64,000 nucleotides of DNA, taken from contig NZ_JBEYUS010000019.1 of NCBI RefSeq assembly GCF_040643635.1, positions 21,253 to 85,252 of the forward strand. The letters run 5' to 3'. The notes under the pieces were generated by a model. It did no database searches, was not told the origin of the DNA, and saw only the letters and a list, made by a program, of their open reading frames with translations. Shown here one piece after another: positions 26,180-33,612 of the stretch (position 1 is its first letter; every line of letters begins with the position of its first letter). The position numbers and the translations under genes were made by a program. Source of the DNA: Saccharopolyspora_C sp040643635 (GTDB taxonomy: Bacteria; Actinomycetota; Actinomycetes; Mycobacteriales; Pseudonocardiaceae).

Positions 26180-27205
26180 ATGACCTCTGCTGACCGAACA
26201 CACCCGCGGACCGAGTCCTTCGGCAGGCGCGGTTTCCTGGCCGGTGCGACCGGTCTGCTCGCGGTGGGCCTGGCGGCCTGCGCGGGTGGTTCGCCCGCCC
26301 CGTCGGGTCAGGCGGCGGGTCCCGGTTTCCCGGTGCGGATCCCGAACAAGTTCGGCACCGCCGAGATCCCCGCGGCTCCCGGCAAGGTCGTGTCGCTGGG
26401 CATCACCGACCACGACGTGCTGCTGCCGCTGGGCGTGGTGCCGGTCGGCCTCACCGCGTGGGGCCCGTGGGAGTCGGGCGTCGGCCCGTGGGTGGAGCCG
26501 ATGCTGGGGCAGGCGAAGCCGAAGCAGCTGGGCAGCGACGTGGACGTCGAGGCGGTGATCGCGCTGATGCCGGATGTGATCCTCGGCGTGCAGAGCGCGT
26601 TGACGCAGGACCAGTTCAACCGGTTGAACGCGTTCAAGCCGGTGGTGGCGCAGCCGCCGGGCACCATCGACTACGGCGTGGACTGGCGCCTGCAGGCCGA
26701 GACGATCGGCCGCGCGCTGGGCGAGGAGGAGGCGGCGAACCGGTTGATCGCCGACACCCAGGCCCGCATCGAGCAGGTCCGGAAGGACAACCCGAAGTTC
26801 GAGGGCCGCACGCACGTCACGGTGCGCACCGATTCGGCGGGCAACTACGCGGCCTACACCAAGCAGGACGCGCGGACCGCGCTGCTGGAGCAGCTGGGCT
26901 TGAAGCTCGCCCCGTCCATCGAGGGCATGGACAGCGGCGGCAAGTTCAACGTGAAGGTCAGCAAGGAGCAGGTGTCGCTGCTGGACGCCGACGTCGTCAT
27001 CGTCACCACGGCGAAGCCGACGGACGTGGCGGCGGTGCGCGCGGACCCGCTGCTGAACAACCTGCCCGCGGCCAAGCGCGGCGCGCTGGTGGTGCTCGAC
27101 GACTACGACCTGACGATGTCGCTGGGTTCGGCGACGGTGTCGAGCATCCCGTTCACCTTGGACAACCTGGTGCCGAAGATCGACGAGGCGCTGGCGAAGG
27201 CGTGA
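26180..27205 (+). CDS. Iron-siderophore ABC transporter substrate-binding lipoprotein
   Basis: About 341 residues of the FecB/FepB type. The N-terminus has a twin-arginine motif (GRRGFLAG) and then a lipobox, GLAAC, at about residues 30-34, so it should be a Tat-exported lipoprotein. The mature part carries two periplasmic-binding lobes joined by a long helix, seen for example in VVSLGITDHDVLLPLGVVPV and SDVDVEAVIALMPDVILG. ATG 26180 has AAGGA upstream. An iron box lies just before it, supporting control by iron. No permease or ATPase genes are adjacent, so it must share transporter parts encoded elsewhere. Confidence 0.93.
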   Translation: MTSADRTHPRTESFGRRGFLAGATGLLAVGLAACAGGSPAPSGQAAGPGFPVRIPNKFGTAEIPAAPGKVVSLGITDHDVLLPLGVVPVGLTAWGPWESGVGPWVEPMLGQAKPKQLGSDVDVEAVIALMPDVILGVQSALTQDQFNRLNAFKPVVAQPPGTIDYGVDWRLQAETIGRALGEEEAANRLIADTQARIEQVRKDNPKFEGRTHVTVRTDSAGNYAAYTKQDARTALLEQLGLKLAPSIEGMDSGGKFNVKVSKEQVSLLDADVVIVTTAKPTDVAAVRADPLLNNLPAAKRGALVVLDDYDLTMSLGSATVSSIPFTLDNLVPKIDEALAKA

Positions 27206-27211
27206 GGTCGC

Positions 27212-27248
27212 GGCGCCCCCGTTCGACGACGCGGCGGACGGGGGCGCC
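27212..27248. terminator. Terminator between convergent genes
   Basis: GGCGCCCCCGT pairs perfectly with ACGGGGGCGCC across 15 nt. It lies between the siderophore-binding protein gene stop (27205) and the CMD-family gene stop (27254). Confidence 0.65.
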
Positions 27249-27253
27249 GGTGC

Positions 27254-27772
27254 TCAGATCAGCGGAGCGTCTTCGAGGGGGACCCGGGTGGATTCCAGGA
27301 ACCTGCTGACCATGTTGAAGTAGCTGCAGCACAGGATGAACTCGGTGGTGCGCCGCGTGCCGTGCTCGGCGAGCAGCGCTTCGAGCAGCCGGTCGTCCAG
27401 GCGGACGTTGCGGGTGAGGTCCTCGGCGGCGTCGATGACCAGCCGGGTGCTCGCGTCGAACCCGCTGACCGGCCCGTCCACTCCGACGCGCTCGATCTCG
27501 TCGTCGGTGACGCCGACCAGCTTGGCGATGCGGACGTGCTGCGCCCACTCGTAGTGCGCTCCGGTGATGGTCGCGATGCGCAGGATGGCGATCTCCCTGG
27601 CGCGCTTGTCGAACTCGGACTGCATGAGCAGCGAGCCCGCCAGGTCCAGGAACGGTTTGAGGCTGTTCGGGGCGTTGGCGACCATCCGGAAGATGTTGGC
27701 GTCCGGGAGTCCGCGCAGCAGCCTGCGGTTCTTGTCGGAGAGTTCGTCGTCGCCGGGCAGCGGGATGCTCAT
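27254..27772 (-). CDS. Carboxymuconolactone decarboxylase (CMD)/AhpD-like family protein
   Basis: 172 residues, all alpha, with the CMD core AREIAILRIATITGAHYEWAQHV (about 60-82) in pieces typical of the family. The AhpD catalytic Cys pair is absent, so a peroxidase role is unlikely; decarboxylase or isomerase-type activity is possible but unproven. ATG 27772 has an ideal AGGAGG site. It is the last gene of a likely three-gene unit after SCP2 and VOC, with a 116-bp gap. Confidence 0.88.
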   Translation of the reverse strand: MSIPLPGDDELSDKNRRLLRGLPDANIFRMVANAPNSLKPFLDLAGSLLMQSEFDKRAREIAILRIATITGAHYEWAQHVRIAKLVGVTDDEIERVGVDGPVSGFDASTRLVIDAAEDLTRNVRLDDRLLEALLAEHGTRRTTEFILCCSYFNMVSRFLESTRVPLEDAPLI

Positions 27773-27888
27773 GGTGTCCTCCTGGTCGGGGCGGGGCCCG
27801 TGCCCGCTCGGACGCGACGGGTGCGGCGCGGGTGCACCCGTGCGCGTCCGAGCGGCGGGCCCTCGGCGCTCGGGGAGCGCCGGGTGGT

Positions 27889-28413
27889 TCACATCCGGCG
27901 GATCGGCTTGCTGCCGTCCCACTCGGCGGCGGTCTTGCGGATGAAGTCGAAGACCGACCGCTTGGGTCCGCTGACGTCGGAGATCTCGACGACGGTGCCG
28001 GGGTGGAATCCGGTTTCCAGGTAGGCGAAGCGGCCTTGGGCCCCGCCGACCGCGCCTTCCTGCCCGACGGTGTAGCCGCGGGCGAGGGCGGTGTCATAGA
28101 GCTGCTGGTACTCGGTGGTCCAGTAGCAGACGTGCTGGAGGCCTTCGTTCCCGGCGGCGAGGAAGTCCCGGTACATGGACGGGGCGTCGTCGGCGGGCTG
28201 GATCAGCTCGATCTGCAGGTCGCCGGAGTTGGCGAGGGCGAGATCGACGCGCGCTTCGGACGGTTCGCCGCGGTAGTGGAAGTTCTCGAAGCGCAGGTCT
28301 TCGAAGTAGAACCACGGCCCGACCTCCAGCACCTCGACCCAGTTCGCGATGGCGGTGTCGAGGTCGCGCACGACGTAGCCGTTCTGCGCGATGTCGCCGA
28401 ACAGCCGGCTCAT
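27889..28413 (-). CDS. VOC family (glyoxalase/dioxygenase-fold) protein
   Basis: A 174-residue vicinal-oxygen-chelate protein. It has two beta-alpha-beta modules: NGYVVRDLDTAIANWVEVL near the start and GLQHVCYWTTEYQQLYDTA in the second half. His and Glu residues in NEGLQHVCYW and GTVVEIS are in the places used for metal binding. Related proteins include methylmalonyl-CoA epimerase-like and dioxygenase-like enzymes. Its start ATG 28413 overlaps the upstream SCP2 stop as ATGA. Substrate unknown. Confidence 0.87.
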   Translation of the reverse strand: MSRLFGDIAQNGYVVRDLDTAIANWVEVLEVGPWFYFEDLRFENFHYRGEPSEARVDLALANSGDLQIELIQPADDAPSMYRDFLAAGNEGLQHVCYWTTEYQQLYDTALARGYTVGQEGAVGGAQGRFAYLETGFHPGTVVEISDVSGPKRSVFDFIRKTAAEWDGSKPIRRM

Positions 28414-28727
28414 GCGAGCGCGGCCGGGTCGAGGAGGCCGGGGAACTCCTTGGCGAGCTGCAGGTCTCCTTCGACCTGGAGCTTGCCGGCGAGGAAGGAG
28501 GCGACGCCGTCGGCTTCGCCGCGCAGGATCGCCAGCAGGTCGTCGTCGGAGCTGGTGAGCGTGGCGTCCGGGTCGTCGGCGGTGCCTTCGGTGACGCGGA
28601 GTTCGCCGTCGGCGACGGTCACGTGCACGGGGGTCGAGATGTTGAGCTGGATGGTGCCTTCGATCCCGTCGGCGGCTTCGCGGTCGAAGGCGGCGGGCAG
28701 CTTGTTGATGACGTCGAGCGTCGACAT
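28410..28727 (-). CDS. SCP2 sterol/lipid-binding domain protein
   Basis: A 105-residue stand-alone SCP2 domain: an amphipathic beta sheet with VHVTVADGELRVTEG and DATLTSSDDDLLAILRGE, then helices forming a lipid cavity. Such proteins bind fatty acyl-CoA or sterol-like ligands. ATG 28727 is preferred over ATG 28730 because the AGGAGGG site is too close to the first one. It heads the SCP2-VOC-CMD unit. Its promoter region holds two palindromic operators shared with the divergent TetR gene. Confidence 0.88.
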   Translation of the reverse strand: MSTLDVINKLPAAFDREAADGIEGTIQLNISTPVHVTVADGELRVTEGTADDPDATLTSSDDDLLAILRGEADGVASFLAGKLQVEGDLQLAKEFPGLLDPAALA

Positions 28728-28748
28728 CATCCCTCCTCGGATCGTTTA

Positions 28749-28761
28749 CCTACGCCGTAGG
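28749..28761. promoter_or_regulatory. TetR operator candidate 1
   Basis: CCTACGCCGTAGG is a perfect 13-bp palindrome about 22 bp before the SCP2 start codon. The wider match TACCTACGCYGTAG is shared with the second site at 28783. Confidence 0.7.
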
Positions 28762-28782
28762 CTTTCGGCGGCGACTTTATAC

Positions 28783-28793
28783 CTACGCTGTAG
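28783..28793. promoter_or_regulatory. TetR operator candidate 2
   Basis: CTACGCTGTAG repeats site 1 with one change and is preceded by the same TACCTACG. It lies 31 bp before the TetR start codon. The two sites are 34 bp apart centre to centre, so autoregulation and control of the SCP2 unit are likely. Confidence 0.65.
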
Positions 28794-28823
28794 ATCTCGA
28801 CAAGGGTGGGGCACACTGAGCCC

Positions 28824-29498
28824 GTGACCACGCCCGCACCGAAGGGTCGCCGCGGCAGACCGCCCCGCGGCAGCGCGACGCTGTCCCGCGATCGCGTCAT
28901 CGAGGCGGCGCTGGCCCTCGTCGACGAGGAGGGCCTCGACCAGATCAGCATGCGCAAGATCGCCCAGCGGCTGCGCGTCGATCCGATGAGCCTCTACAAC
29001 CACGTCGCCGACAAGGACGACGTGCTGGACGGCATCGCGGAGGCGCTGCTCGCCGGCATCCCCGCGCCGCCCGCCGACGGGACCCCGCGGGAGCGGATGG
29101 AGGGCGTGGCGCGCGGCTTCCGCGCCGCGATGCTGGCGCACCCGAGGGCCGCGCCGACGGTGCTGACCCGGCAGATCGGCTCCTCGGCCGGGCTGGCTCC
29201 GCTGGCGGCGGCCGTCGCGCCGCTGCTGGACGCGGGCTGCCCGCCGGAGCAGGCGGTGCACGCGTTGCGCGCCGCGCTCGGCTTCCTGGTCGGCACCCTG
29301 ATGCGCGAGGTCGAGGCGTCGCCGTCGTTCGGCACCGATCCGGCGGCGGGCGGGCGGCGCCGGCGGACCCTGGAGGCCGCGGCGCTGCCGTCGCTGACCG
29401 CGATCGCCCCGCACCTCGCGGTCTGCGATCACGAGGCGGAGTTCGAGTACGGCCTGGACCTCGTCCTCACCGCCATCGAACGCACCCTCCCCGGCTGA
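28824..29498 (+). CDS. TetR/AcrR family transcriptional regulator
   Basis: 224 residues. The DNA-binding domain is ALALVDEEGLDQISMRKIAQ with recognition helix VDPMSLYNHVADKDD (about residues 45-59). The C-terminal domain resembles the TetR_C ligand-binding type found with tetracycline-repressor-like proteins. GTG 28824 is chosen; GTG 28806 lacks a spaced ribosome site. It is divergent from the SCP2-VOC-CMD genes with two palindromes between them, so it probably represses both. The ligand is unknown, perhaps a lipid-like compound by context. Confidence 0.9.
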   Translation: MTTPAPKGRRGRPPRGSATLSRDRVIEAALALVDEEGLDQISMRKIAQRLRVDPMSLYNHVADKDDVLDGIAEALLAGIPAPPADGTPRERMEGVARGFRAAMLAHPRAAPTVLTRQIGSSAGLAPLAAAVAPLLDAGCPPEQAVHALRAALGFLVGTLMREVEASPSFGTDPAAGGRRRRTLEAAALPSLTAIAPHLAVCDHEAEFEYGLDLVLTAIERTLPG

Positions 29499-29501
29499 CC
29501 C

Positions 29502-29532
29502 CCAGGGGCACGGCCCGGCCGTTCACCCCTGG
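29502..29532. terminator. Short terminator-like hairpin between convergent genes
   Basis: CCAGGGG pairs with CCCCTGG across 17 nt, spanning the gap between the TetR gene and the DUF5996 gene. Confidence 0.4.
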
Positions 29533-30452
29533 CGGGCGCGGGGTGGCGCTTCCAGGAGCGGGCGGTCCCAGTCGCCCGCGCGGGCGGCGGCCGCGTAGCT
29601 GCCGCGCAGGAAGGCGAGCAAGGTGCCGTCCGGATCGGATGCGGTCCGCACGTCGGCGTAGTCGAGCACGAACTCGCCGAGATCGGCTCGGTAGCCCGCC
29701 GCGTCGGGCGGGACCGGATGGCCCGGGAACCCGGCCGGTTCCGGGTAGGCGTAGGAGTAGAACAGCCCCTCGCCGTCTCCCCCTGGCCAGAACCCGCAGC
29801 TGCTGAGCTCGCGCGAATAACCCTCCACCATCACCTCGTCCGGGCAGTTCGGCGCCCCGCCGGGGTGCGGCGGCGCGGGCCTGCCGGAGAACCGGGTGAC
29901 GGCGAGGTCCATCGCGCCCCAGAAGTAGTGCACCGGGCTGGCCTTGCCGAGGAACTCGGCGCGGAACTCCTGGAACACGCGGTGCGCGGCGACCAGCTGG
30001 CGCCACCACAGGTGCGCGCTGGCCGGGTCGTACGCGGCGTGCTCGGTGTCCCGCTGGAACGGGATGGCCCGCCGCACCTCGTTCGGCGCCGCGTGGATCG
30101 TGGTGTGCAGCCCGAGTTCGTCGAGCGCCCCCATCACCTCGCCGTGGAACGCGGCCACCGACTTCGGTTCGAGCGGGACGAGCCGTTCGTCGTCGGCGGT
30201 GCGGATCCGCAGCACCTGCGCGCAGAAGTCGAACTCGGCGTCGAACAGCGCGGTGCCGTGCGGCACGGCCGAGGTGGTGAGGCCGCGCGCGGAGACGTAC
30301 AGCGCGGACTGCCACCAGTGGTTGACCATCGGCGCCAGCGCGAGCCGCACCTTGCCGACGACCTGCGTCCACAGGTGCAGCGTGTCGCGCGTGTCCGTCC
30401 ATTCGTCGACCCGCAGCGCGGGCCAGGCAGCGGTCTCCCGCAGTCCCGTCAT
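29523..30452 (-). CDS. DUF5996 family protein
   Basis: About 309 residues with the features of the DUF5996 family: LHLWTQVVGKVRLALAPMVN and NHWWQSALYVSARGLTT near the N-terminus, FDFCAQVLRIRT in the middle, and HYFWGAMDLAVTRFSGR. It is soluble, with many Trp, His and Tyr. The function is unknown for the whole family. ATG 30452 follows a clear GGGGGAGGA site. No operon partner is seen. Confidence 0.85.
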   Translation of the reverse strand: MTGLRETAAWPALRVDEWTDTRDTLHLWTQVVGKVRLALAPMVNHWWQSALYVSARGLTTSAVPHGTALFDAEFDFCAQVLRIRTADDERLVPLEPKSVAAFHGEVMGALDELGLHTTIHAAPNEVRRAIPFQRDTEHAAYDPASAHLWWRQLVAAHRVFQEFRAEFLGKASPVHYFWGAMDLAVTRFSGRPAPPHPGGAPNCPDEVMVEGYSRELSSCGFWPGGDGEGLFYSYAYPEPAGFPGHPVPPDAAGYRADLGEFVLDYADVRTASDPDGTLLAFLRGSYAAAARAGDWDRPLLEAPPRARQG

Positions 30453-30792
30453 GGCGTCCTCCCCCAGTCTCGCCCGTCCCCATGCTGGCGGGCGAGCAGG
30501 GTGAACGCAGCAGCCGAAGGACACCGAAATACCAGGTCAGAACGGGACCAACGCCCCTTCCCGCACGCCTTCCCCCGCGGTTCGCCAGGCGGTCGCGGGG
30601 GAAGGCGCGGCCGGGCGGCTCGGGGCACGGCACCGCCCGGGAACATCCGCGCCCACCCGGGGGAGGTCGTGGACGCGGATGCGGGTGCCCCGCCGGGCGC
30701 TCGCGGTCGGGGAAGCGGGAGCGGCCCGGCGGGGCTCGGTCCACCGCCTCGCGGCGGGCGCGGCGGCGAACCGGGTCTTCGGCCGAGCGGGG
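30453..30792. other. Gene-free spacer with a strong hairpin
   Basis: A 340-bp stretch between the DUF5996 start and the end of the small Cys-containing gene. Apart from the hairpin at 30567-30606, I see only GC-rich sequence with no supported start, ribosome site or family match in any frame. Confidence 0.5.
30567..30606. terminator. Strong GC hairpin
   Basis: GCCTTCCCCCGCG pairs perfectly (13 bp) with CGCGGGGGAAGGC around 14 nt. It is probably a terminator for the small gene that ends at 30793 on the minus strand. Confidence 0.6.
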
Positions 30793-31071
30793 CTATCCCG
30801 CTTCGAGCACGACCGGCGGGTCGAGGCCGATCGTCACCTGGGACCGGGCCGCGAGCACCCGGGTGCAGGCCATGCACGGCATCCCGAGCAGGTCGGAGAT
30901 CCGCTCGGCGTCCGCGGCGGGCAACCGCACCCCGCAGAGCGCCGACCAGTCACCCTCCACTGTGGACATCGCGATGTGCACGACCCGCCGCGCCTCCCCC
31001 GCCGCTCCGGCCCGGTACCGGACCCGCGCCGGGAACGAGGTGGCGGAACCGATCGATCGCTGCTGATCCAA
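30793..31071 (-). CDS. Small Cys-motif protein of the XRE/DUF397 neighbourhood
   Basis: About 92 residues. The C-terminal half has WSALCGVRLPAADAE and then GMPCMACTRVL, a Cys pattern (C...C..C) seen in many small actinobacterial proteins encoded beside XRE/DUF397 pairs and possibly metal-binding. TTG 31071 is chosen because AAGGGGG lies a few bases upstream. An ATG at 31131 would put the start inside a perfect palindrome and is less likely. It is divergent from the XRE gene. Function unknown. Confidence 0.6.
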   Translation of the reverse strand: MDQQRSIGSATSFPARVRYRAGAAGEARRVVHIAMSTVEGDWSALCGVRLPAADAERISDLLGMPCMACTRVLAARSQVTIGLDPPVVLEAG

Positions 31072-31122
31072 CTTCGAACCCCCTTGGCCCCCGCCACGAC
31101 GCGGAGGTGGCGAACAGTCATC

Positions 31123-31138
31123 TTGGTGCATGCACCAA
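31123..31138. promoter_or_regulatory. 16-bp perfect palindrome in the XRE divergent promoter
   Basis: TTGGTGCATGCACCAA is a perfect palindrome. A related half copy, AGTGCATGCGTC, follows at 31144. It sits midway between the divergent Cys-motif and XRE genes, so it is a probable XRE autoregulatory operator. Confidence 0.6.
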
Positions 31139-31223
31139 TCTTCAGTGCATGCGTCATATCGCACAAGATCCACCTTCGGGTGACAACAGGGAACGCACGT
31201 GGTCACGACTTACGATGTTCGAC

Positions 31224-32048
31224 ATGGCGAGCAGCGCAGACACCCCACGGGCTCGCGCACTTGGCGTCGAGCTGTGGCAGGCCAGGCGGGCCACCGGGAT
31301 GACCTCCCGAGATCTGGCCGAGCTCGTGGGACGCAGCAACTCGCACGTTTCCCGTTGGGAGAACGGCAAACTCACCCCCAGCGAGGCCGATACCGCGACC
31401 ATCCTCGCCGTTCTCGGCGTCACCGGGACCGAGCGAGACCGCATCCTCGAATTAGCGCGTGACGCGCTCGAACCGAACTGGGTCGCACCCGGCACCGACA
31501 AGCAGCTAGCGGCCCTGACCGAATACGAACGGACCTCGACGCAGATCATCAACGTGGAACCGCTGATGATTCCGGGCCTGTTGCAGACCTACGACTACGC
31601 GCGGCACATCATCGCCGAGTTCGGGGCGTCCAGCCGCAGCGAAGCGGAACAACGTGCGCAGCAACGCCTCGGGCGCCAGCACGTACTGACCGGCAACCGC
31701 CCGAAGCAGCTTCTCGCGATCATCGGCGAAGCGGCGCTCCGCTACCCCACCTGCCCACAGGACGTCATGCGCGAACAGCTCCACGAACTCGCCCTGGCCG
31801 GCAAGCGCGACAACGTGGAGATCCAGGTCCTCCCCCTCGACCGCCCGTGCGGGCCGGCGTTGAGCGGCTCGTGGGCCTTGATCGAATTCACGCAGGCCAA
31901 GCCGGTGGTGCAGCTCGAACACTTCGATACCTCCACCACCATCACAGATGTGAAGGCGGTCAAGACCTACCGAGCCGCAGTCGAGACGTTGCGCAAGAGG
32001 GCGCTCAGCCCGTCGGATTCCGCCGATCTGATCGTCGCGTTGTCATGA
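31224..32048 (+). CDS. XRE-type regulator with DUF5753 (Scr1-like)
   Basis: 274 residues. The N-terminal helix-turn-helix (about residues 8-65) contains MTSRDLAELVGRSNSHVSRWENGKLTPS. The rest is DUF5753, with the typical FIxVEPLMIPGLLQTYDYAR-like segment and a C-terminal part rich in WALIEF and VVQLEH. Such regulators are very common in actinomycetes, are paired with DUF397 proteins and resemble toxin-antitoxin-like or developmental switches (BldB/WhiJ-type). ATG 31224 gives the usual MASS-DTPRARALG start; ATG 31215 is an alternative. It overlaps or abuts the DUF397 gene. Confidence 0.92.
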   Translation: MASSADTPRARALGVELWQARRATGMTSRDLAELVGRSNSHVSRWENGKLTPSEADTATILAVLGVTGTERDRILELARDALEPNWVAPGTDKQLAALTEYERTSTQIINVEPLMIPGLLQTYDYARHIIAEFGASSRSEAEQRAQQRLGRQHVLTGNRPKQLLAIIGEAALRYPTCPQDVMREQLHELALAGKRDNVEIQVLPLDRPCGPALSGSWALIEFTQAKPVVQLEHFDTSTTITDVKAVKTYRAAVETLRKRALSPSDSADLIVALS

Positions 32049-32062
32049 AAGAGGAAGAGAGC

Positions 32063-32245
32063 ATGTCGGAGAACTGGCGGAAGTCCAGCTACAGCGGCGG
32101 AAACAACTGCGTCGAAGTCGATCAAGGAAGTGGCCGCACCGCGATACGTGACACGAAGGACACGGCCTCTCACCGATTAACCACTACCGCCACCCAGTGG
32201 GCCGGTTTCCTCACGGCGATCAAGCACGGCCGGTTCGACGGCTGA
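32063..32245 (+). CDS. DUF397 domain protein
   Basis: A 60-residue single-domain DUF397 protein with the hallmark NWRKSSYSGGNNCVEV and IRDTKD. These small proteins act with the neighbouring XRE/DUF5753 regulator, possibly as its antagonist. ATG 32063 follows GAGGAAGAGA. ATG 32045 overlaps the XRE stop codon and would add six residues; either way, translation is coupled. Confidence 0.92.
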   Translation: MSENWRKSSYSGGNNCVEVDQGSGRTAIRDTKDTASHRLTTTATQWAGFLTAIKHGRFDG

Positions 32246-32256
32246 GCTTCCGCCGC

Positions 32257-32595
32257 TCAGTCGAGTTCGACGTGGAGCTTGACCTTGCCGCTGTCGTCGC
32301 GGACGGCGTGGGCGCGGCCGGTGCGGCGGTCGCCGCCGATGTCGATGGTGAGCGGGCCGGGCTGCAGGAAGTTGCGCCACCAGCGCTTCTGGTCGGGCAG
32401 CTCGACGGCGATGGTGGCACCGGACTCGGTGCGGCGGATCGCGACGACGAGCGTGAACTCCCGGCCGGATTTGCGGCCCGCGTAGGACACGACCGCCATG
32501 CTCGTGCGGCCGGCCTCGGGCCACTTCCCGCACCGCAGGACCACCGGCGCGACGACCTTGTTGACCCACCGCCCGGCGACGGACACGACACCCAC
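32257..32595 (-). CDS. Deazaflavin (F420)-dependent nitroreductase-like protein
   Basis: 112 residues resembling the Ddn/FDOR split-barrel family: VVSYAGRKSGREFTLVV matches the cofactor-site YxGRKSG segment, and KRWWRNFLQPGPLTIDIGG matches the usual P..K.WWRNL pattern. Ddn proteins use F420H2 to reduce quinones or nitro-drugs. It is shorter than many members and some are catalytically uncharacterised. GTG 32595 has GAGGAGGGG upstream. It stands between the DUF397 gene and the ArsR gene. Confidence 0.75.
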   Translation of the reverse strand: MGVVSVAGRWVNKVVAPVVLRCGKWPEAGRTSMAVVSYAGRKSGREFTLVVAIRRTESGATIAVELPDQKRWWRNFLQPGPLTIDIGGDRRTGRAHAVRDDSGKVKLHVELD

Positions 32596-32653
32596 CTCGG
32601 CACCCCTCCTCGATTCACCTGCTCGAAGATCGAGCGTACGCGGATCGGGACGC

Positions 32654-32968
32654 TCAGGCCGATTCCTGCACCAGCGAGCGCAGCACGCCGTCGAGCGCGG
32701 TGTCGTGGCGCTGCAGCACGTCGGCGCGCAGCGACACGAAGCAGCGGGTGCCTTCGAACCGGCAGCGCACCAAGCCCGCCTCCCGCAGCACCTTCATGTG
32801 GTGGCTGAGCGTCGAGGGCCCGACCTCCACCGCGAAGTCCTCCCGCTGGTGCTCGGCGCGGTCGGCGAGCACCGCGACGATCCGCAGCCGCGCCTGGTCG
32901 CCGAGCGCGGCGAAGATCCGGTCGAGCCGGACGTCCCGCAGGTCCGGGTGGTCGGGGTTGCGCGCCAT
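32654..32968 (-). CDS. ArsR-family winged-helix regulator
   Basis: 104 residues. The winged helix is RLDRIFAALGDQARLRIVAVL then VGPSTLSHHMKVLREAGLVRCRFEG, with recognition helix STLSHHMKVL (about 52-61). The Cys metal sites of ArsR/SmtB are absent, so it probably senses a non-metal signal. ATG 32968 is chosen; ATG 32980 is an in-frame alternative. A 21-bp palindrome lies directly upstream and is shared with the divergent muconolactone-isomerase-like gene. Confidence 0.92.
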   Translation of the reverse strand: MARNPDHPDLRDVRLDRIFAALGDQARLRIVAVLADRAEHQREDFAVEVGPSTLSHHMKVLREAGLVRCRFEGTRCFVSLRADVLQRHDTALDGVLRSLVQESA

Positions 32969-32986
32969 GCGTCCCAGCATAGTAGT

Positions 32987-33007
32987 TCGAAGTTCGTCGA
33001 ACTTCGA
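32987..33007. promoter_or_regulatory. ArsR operator: 21-bp perfect palindrome
   Basis: TCGAAGTTCG, then a single central T, then CGAACTTCGA: ten perfect base pairs. It lies 18 bp before the ArsR start and 59 bp before the divergent gene, so both genes are likely repressed together. Confidence 0.8.
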
Positions 33008-33066
33008 TGTATGGTGACGGCACCCGGCCGGGCACGCCGCCCGGCCACCAGCGCACAGGAGAACCC

Positions 33067-33351
33067 GTGGAATTCCTCGTCCAGGTCGACGTCGCCCGCG
33101 TCTTCGAACTGCCCGCCGCCGAACGCGAGGACGTGATCCGGCGCGAGCAGGAACGCGGCCGCGCACTGCTCGCCGACGGCGTGATCCGGCACTTCTGGAC
33201 GGTGGTCGGCAAGCGGGCCAACGTCGGCGTCTGGGTCGCCGCGGACGCCGCGGAGCTGCACGGCATCCTGTCCGACCTGCCGATCTGGCCCTGGGCCGAC
33301 ATCGAGGTGACCCCGCTGATCACGCACCACCTCGCCGCCGAAGCCGAGTAG
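33067..33351 (+). CDS. Muconolactone delta-isomerase-like protein
   Basis: A 94-residue ferredoxin-like alpha/beta protein that matches the muconolactone isomerase (CatC-type) family: EFLVQVDVARVFELPAAE at the start, REQERGRALLADGVI, and NVGVWVAADAAELHGILSDLP. True CatC acts in catechol breakdown, but no other catabolic genes of that pathway are here, so this is probably a relative with another small-molecule role. GTG 33067 has AGGAGA upstream. It is likely controlled by the divergent ArsR protein. Confidence 0.85.
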   Translation: MEFLVQVDVARVFELPAAEREDVIRREQERGRALLADGVIRHFWTVVGKRANVGVWVAADAAELHGILSDLPIWPWADIEVTPLITHHLAAEAE

Positions 33352-33489
33352 CACTCCCCCACCCGTCGATCAAGGAAGTTCACCGCACTCGATCTCGCTA
33401 GCCGGTTCACCCCGCAGCGCCTCCCACCTCGCCTGACGGCTCCGGCACCCTGGAATGCGACGCACCTCCGACGCAGGAAGGGCGAAGCG

Positions 33490-33606
33490 ATGGGCCGACG
33501 GGACGCAGACCGGGACGGACAGGGCACGCCGCAACCGGACAAGTGGGAGACATGGGGAACGGACGACGACGGGAATAAGCACGAGGACACCGAGAGTAAG
33601 AAGTAG
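33490..33606 (+). CDS. 38-residue acidic peptide upstream of a methyltransferase gene
   Basis: A small gene with an excellent AGGAAGGG site 9 nt before ATG 33490. The product has 11 acidic and 7 basic residues, including DKWETWGTDDDGNKHED, no Cys and no hydrophobic segment. It ends 6 nt before the PIMT-like methyltransferase start, so the two are almost certainly co-translated. Its size and acid-rich core recall precursors of methylated peptides, but no ATP-grasp or lanthionine enzyme is nearby. I do not recognise a family; a substrate role is inference. Confidence 0.6.
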   Translation: MGRRDADRDGQGTPQPDKWETWGTDDDGNKHEDTESKK

Positions 33607-33612
33607 TCCACA

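Noticed and set aside
30679..31302. Plus-strand frame across the DUF5996-XRE gap
   Set aside because: It runs through the divergent promoter and the palindrome and overlaps the supported Cys-motif gene. No domain seen.
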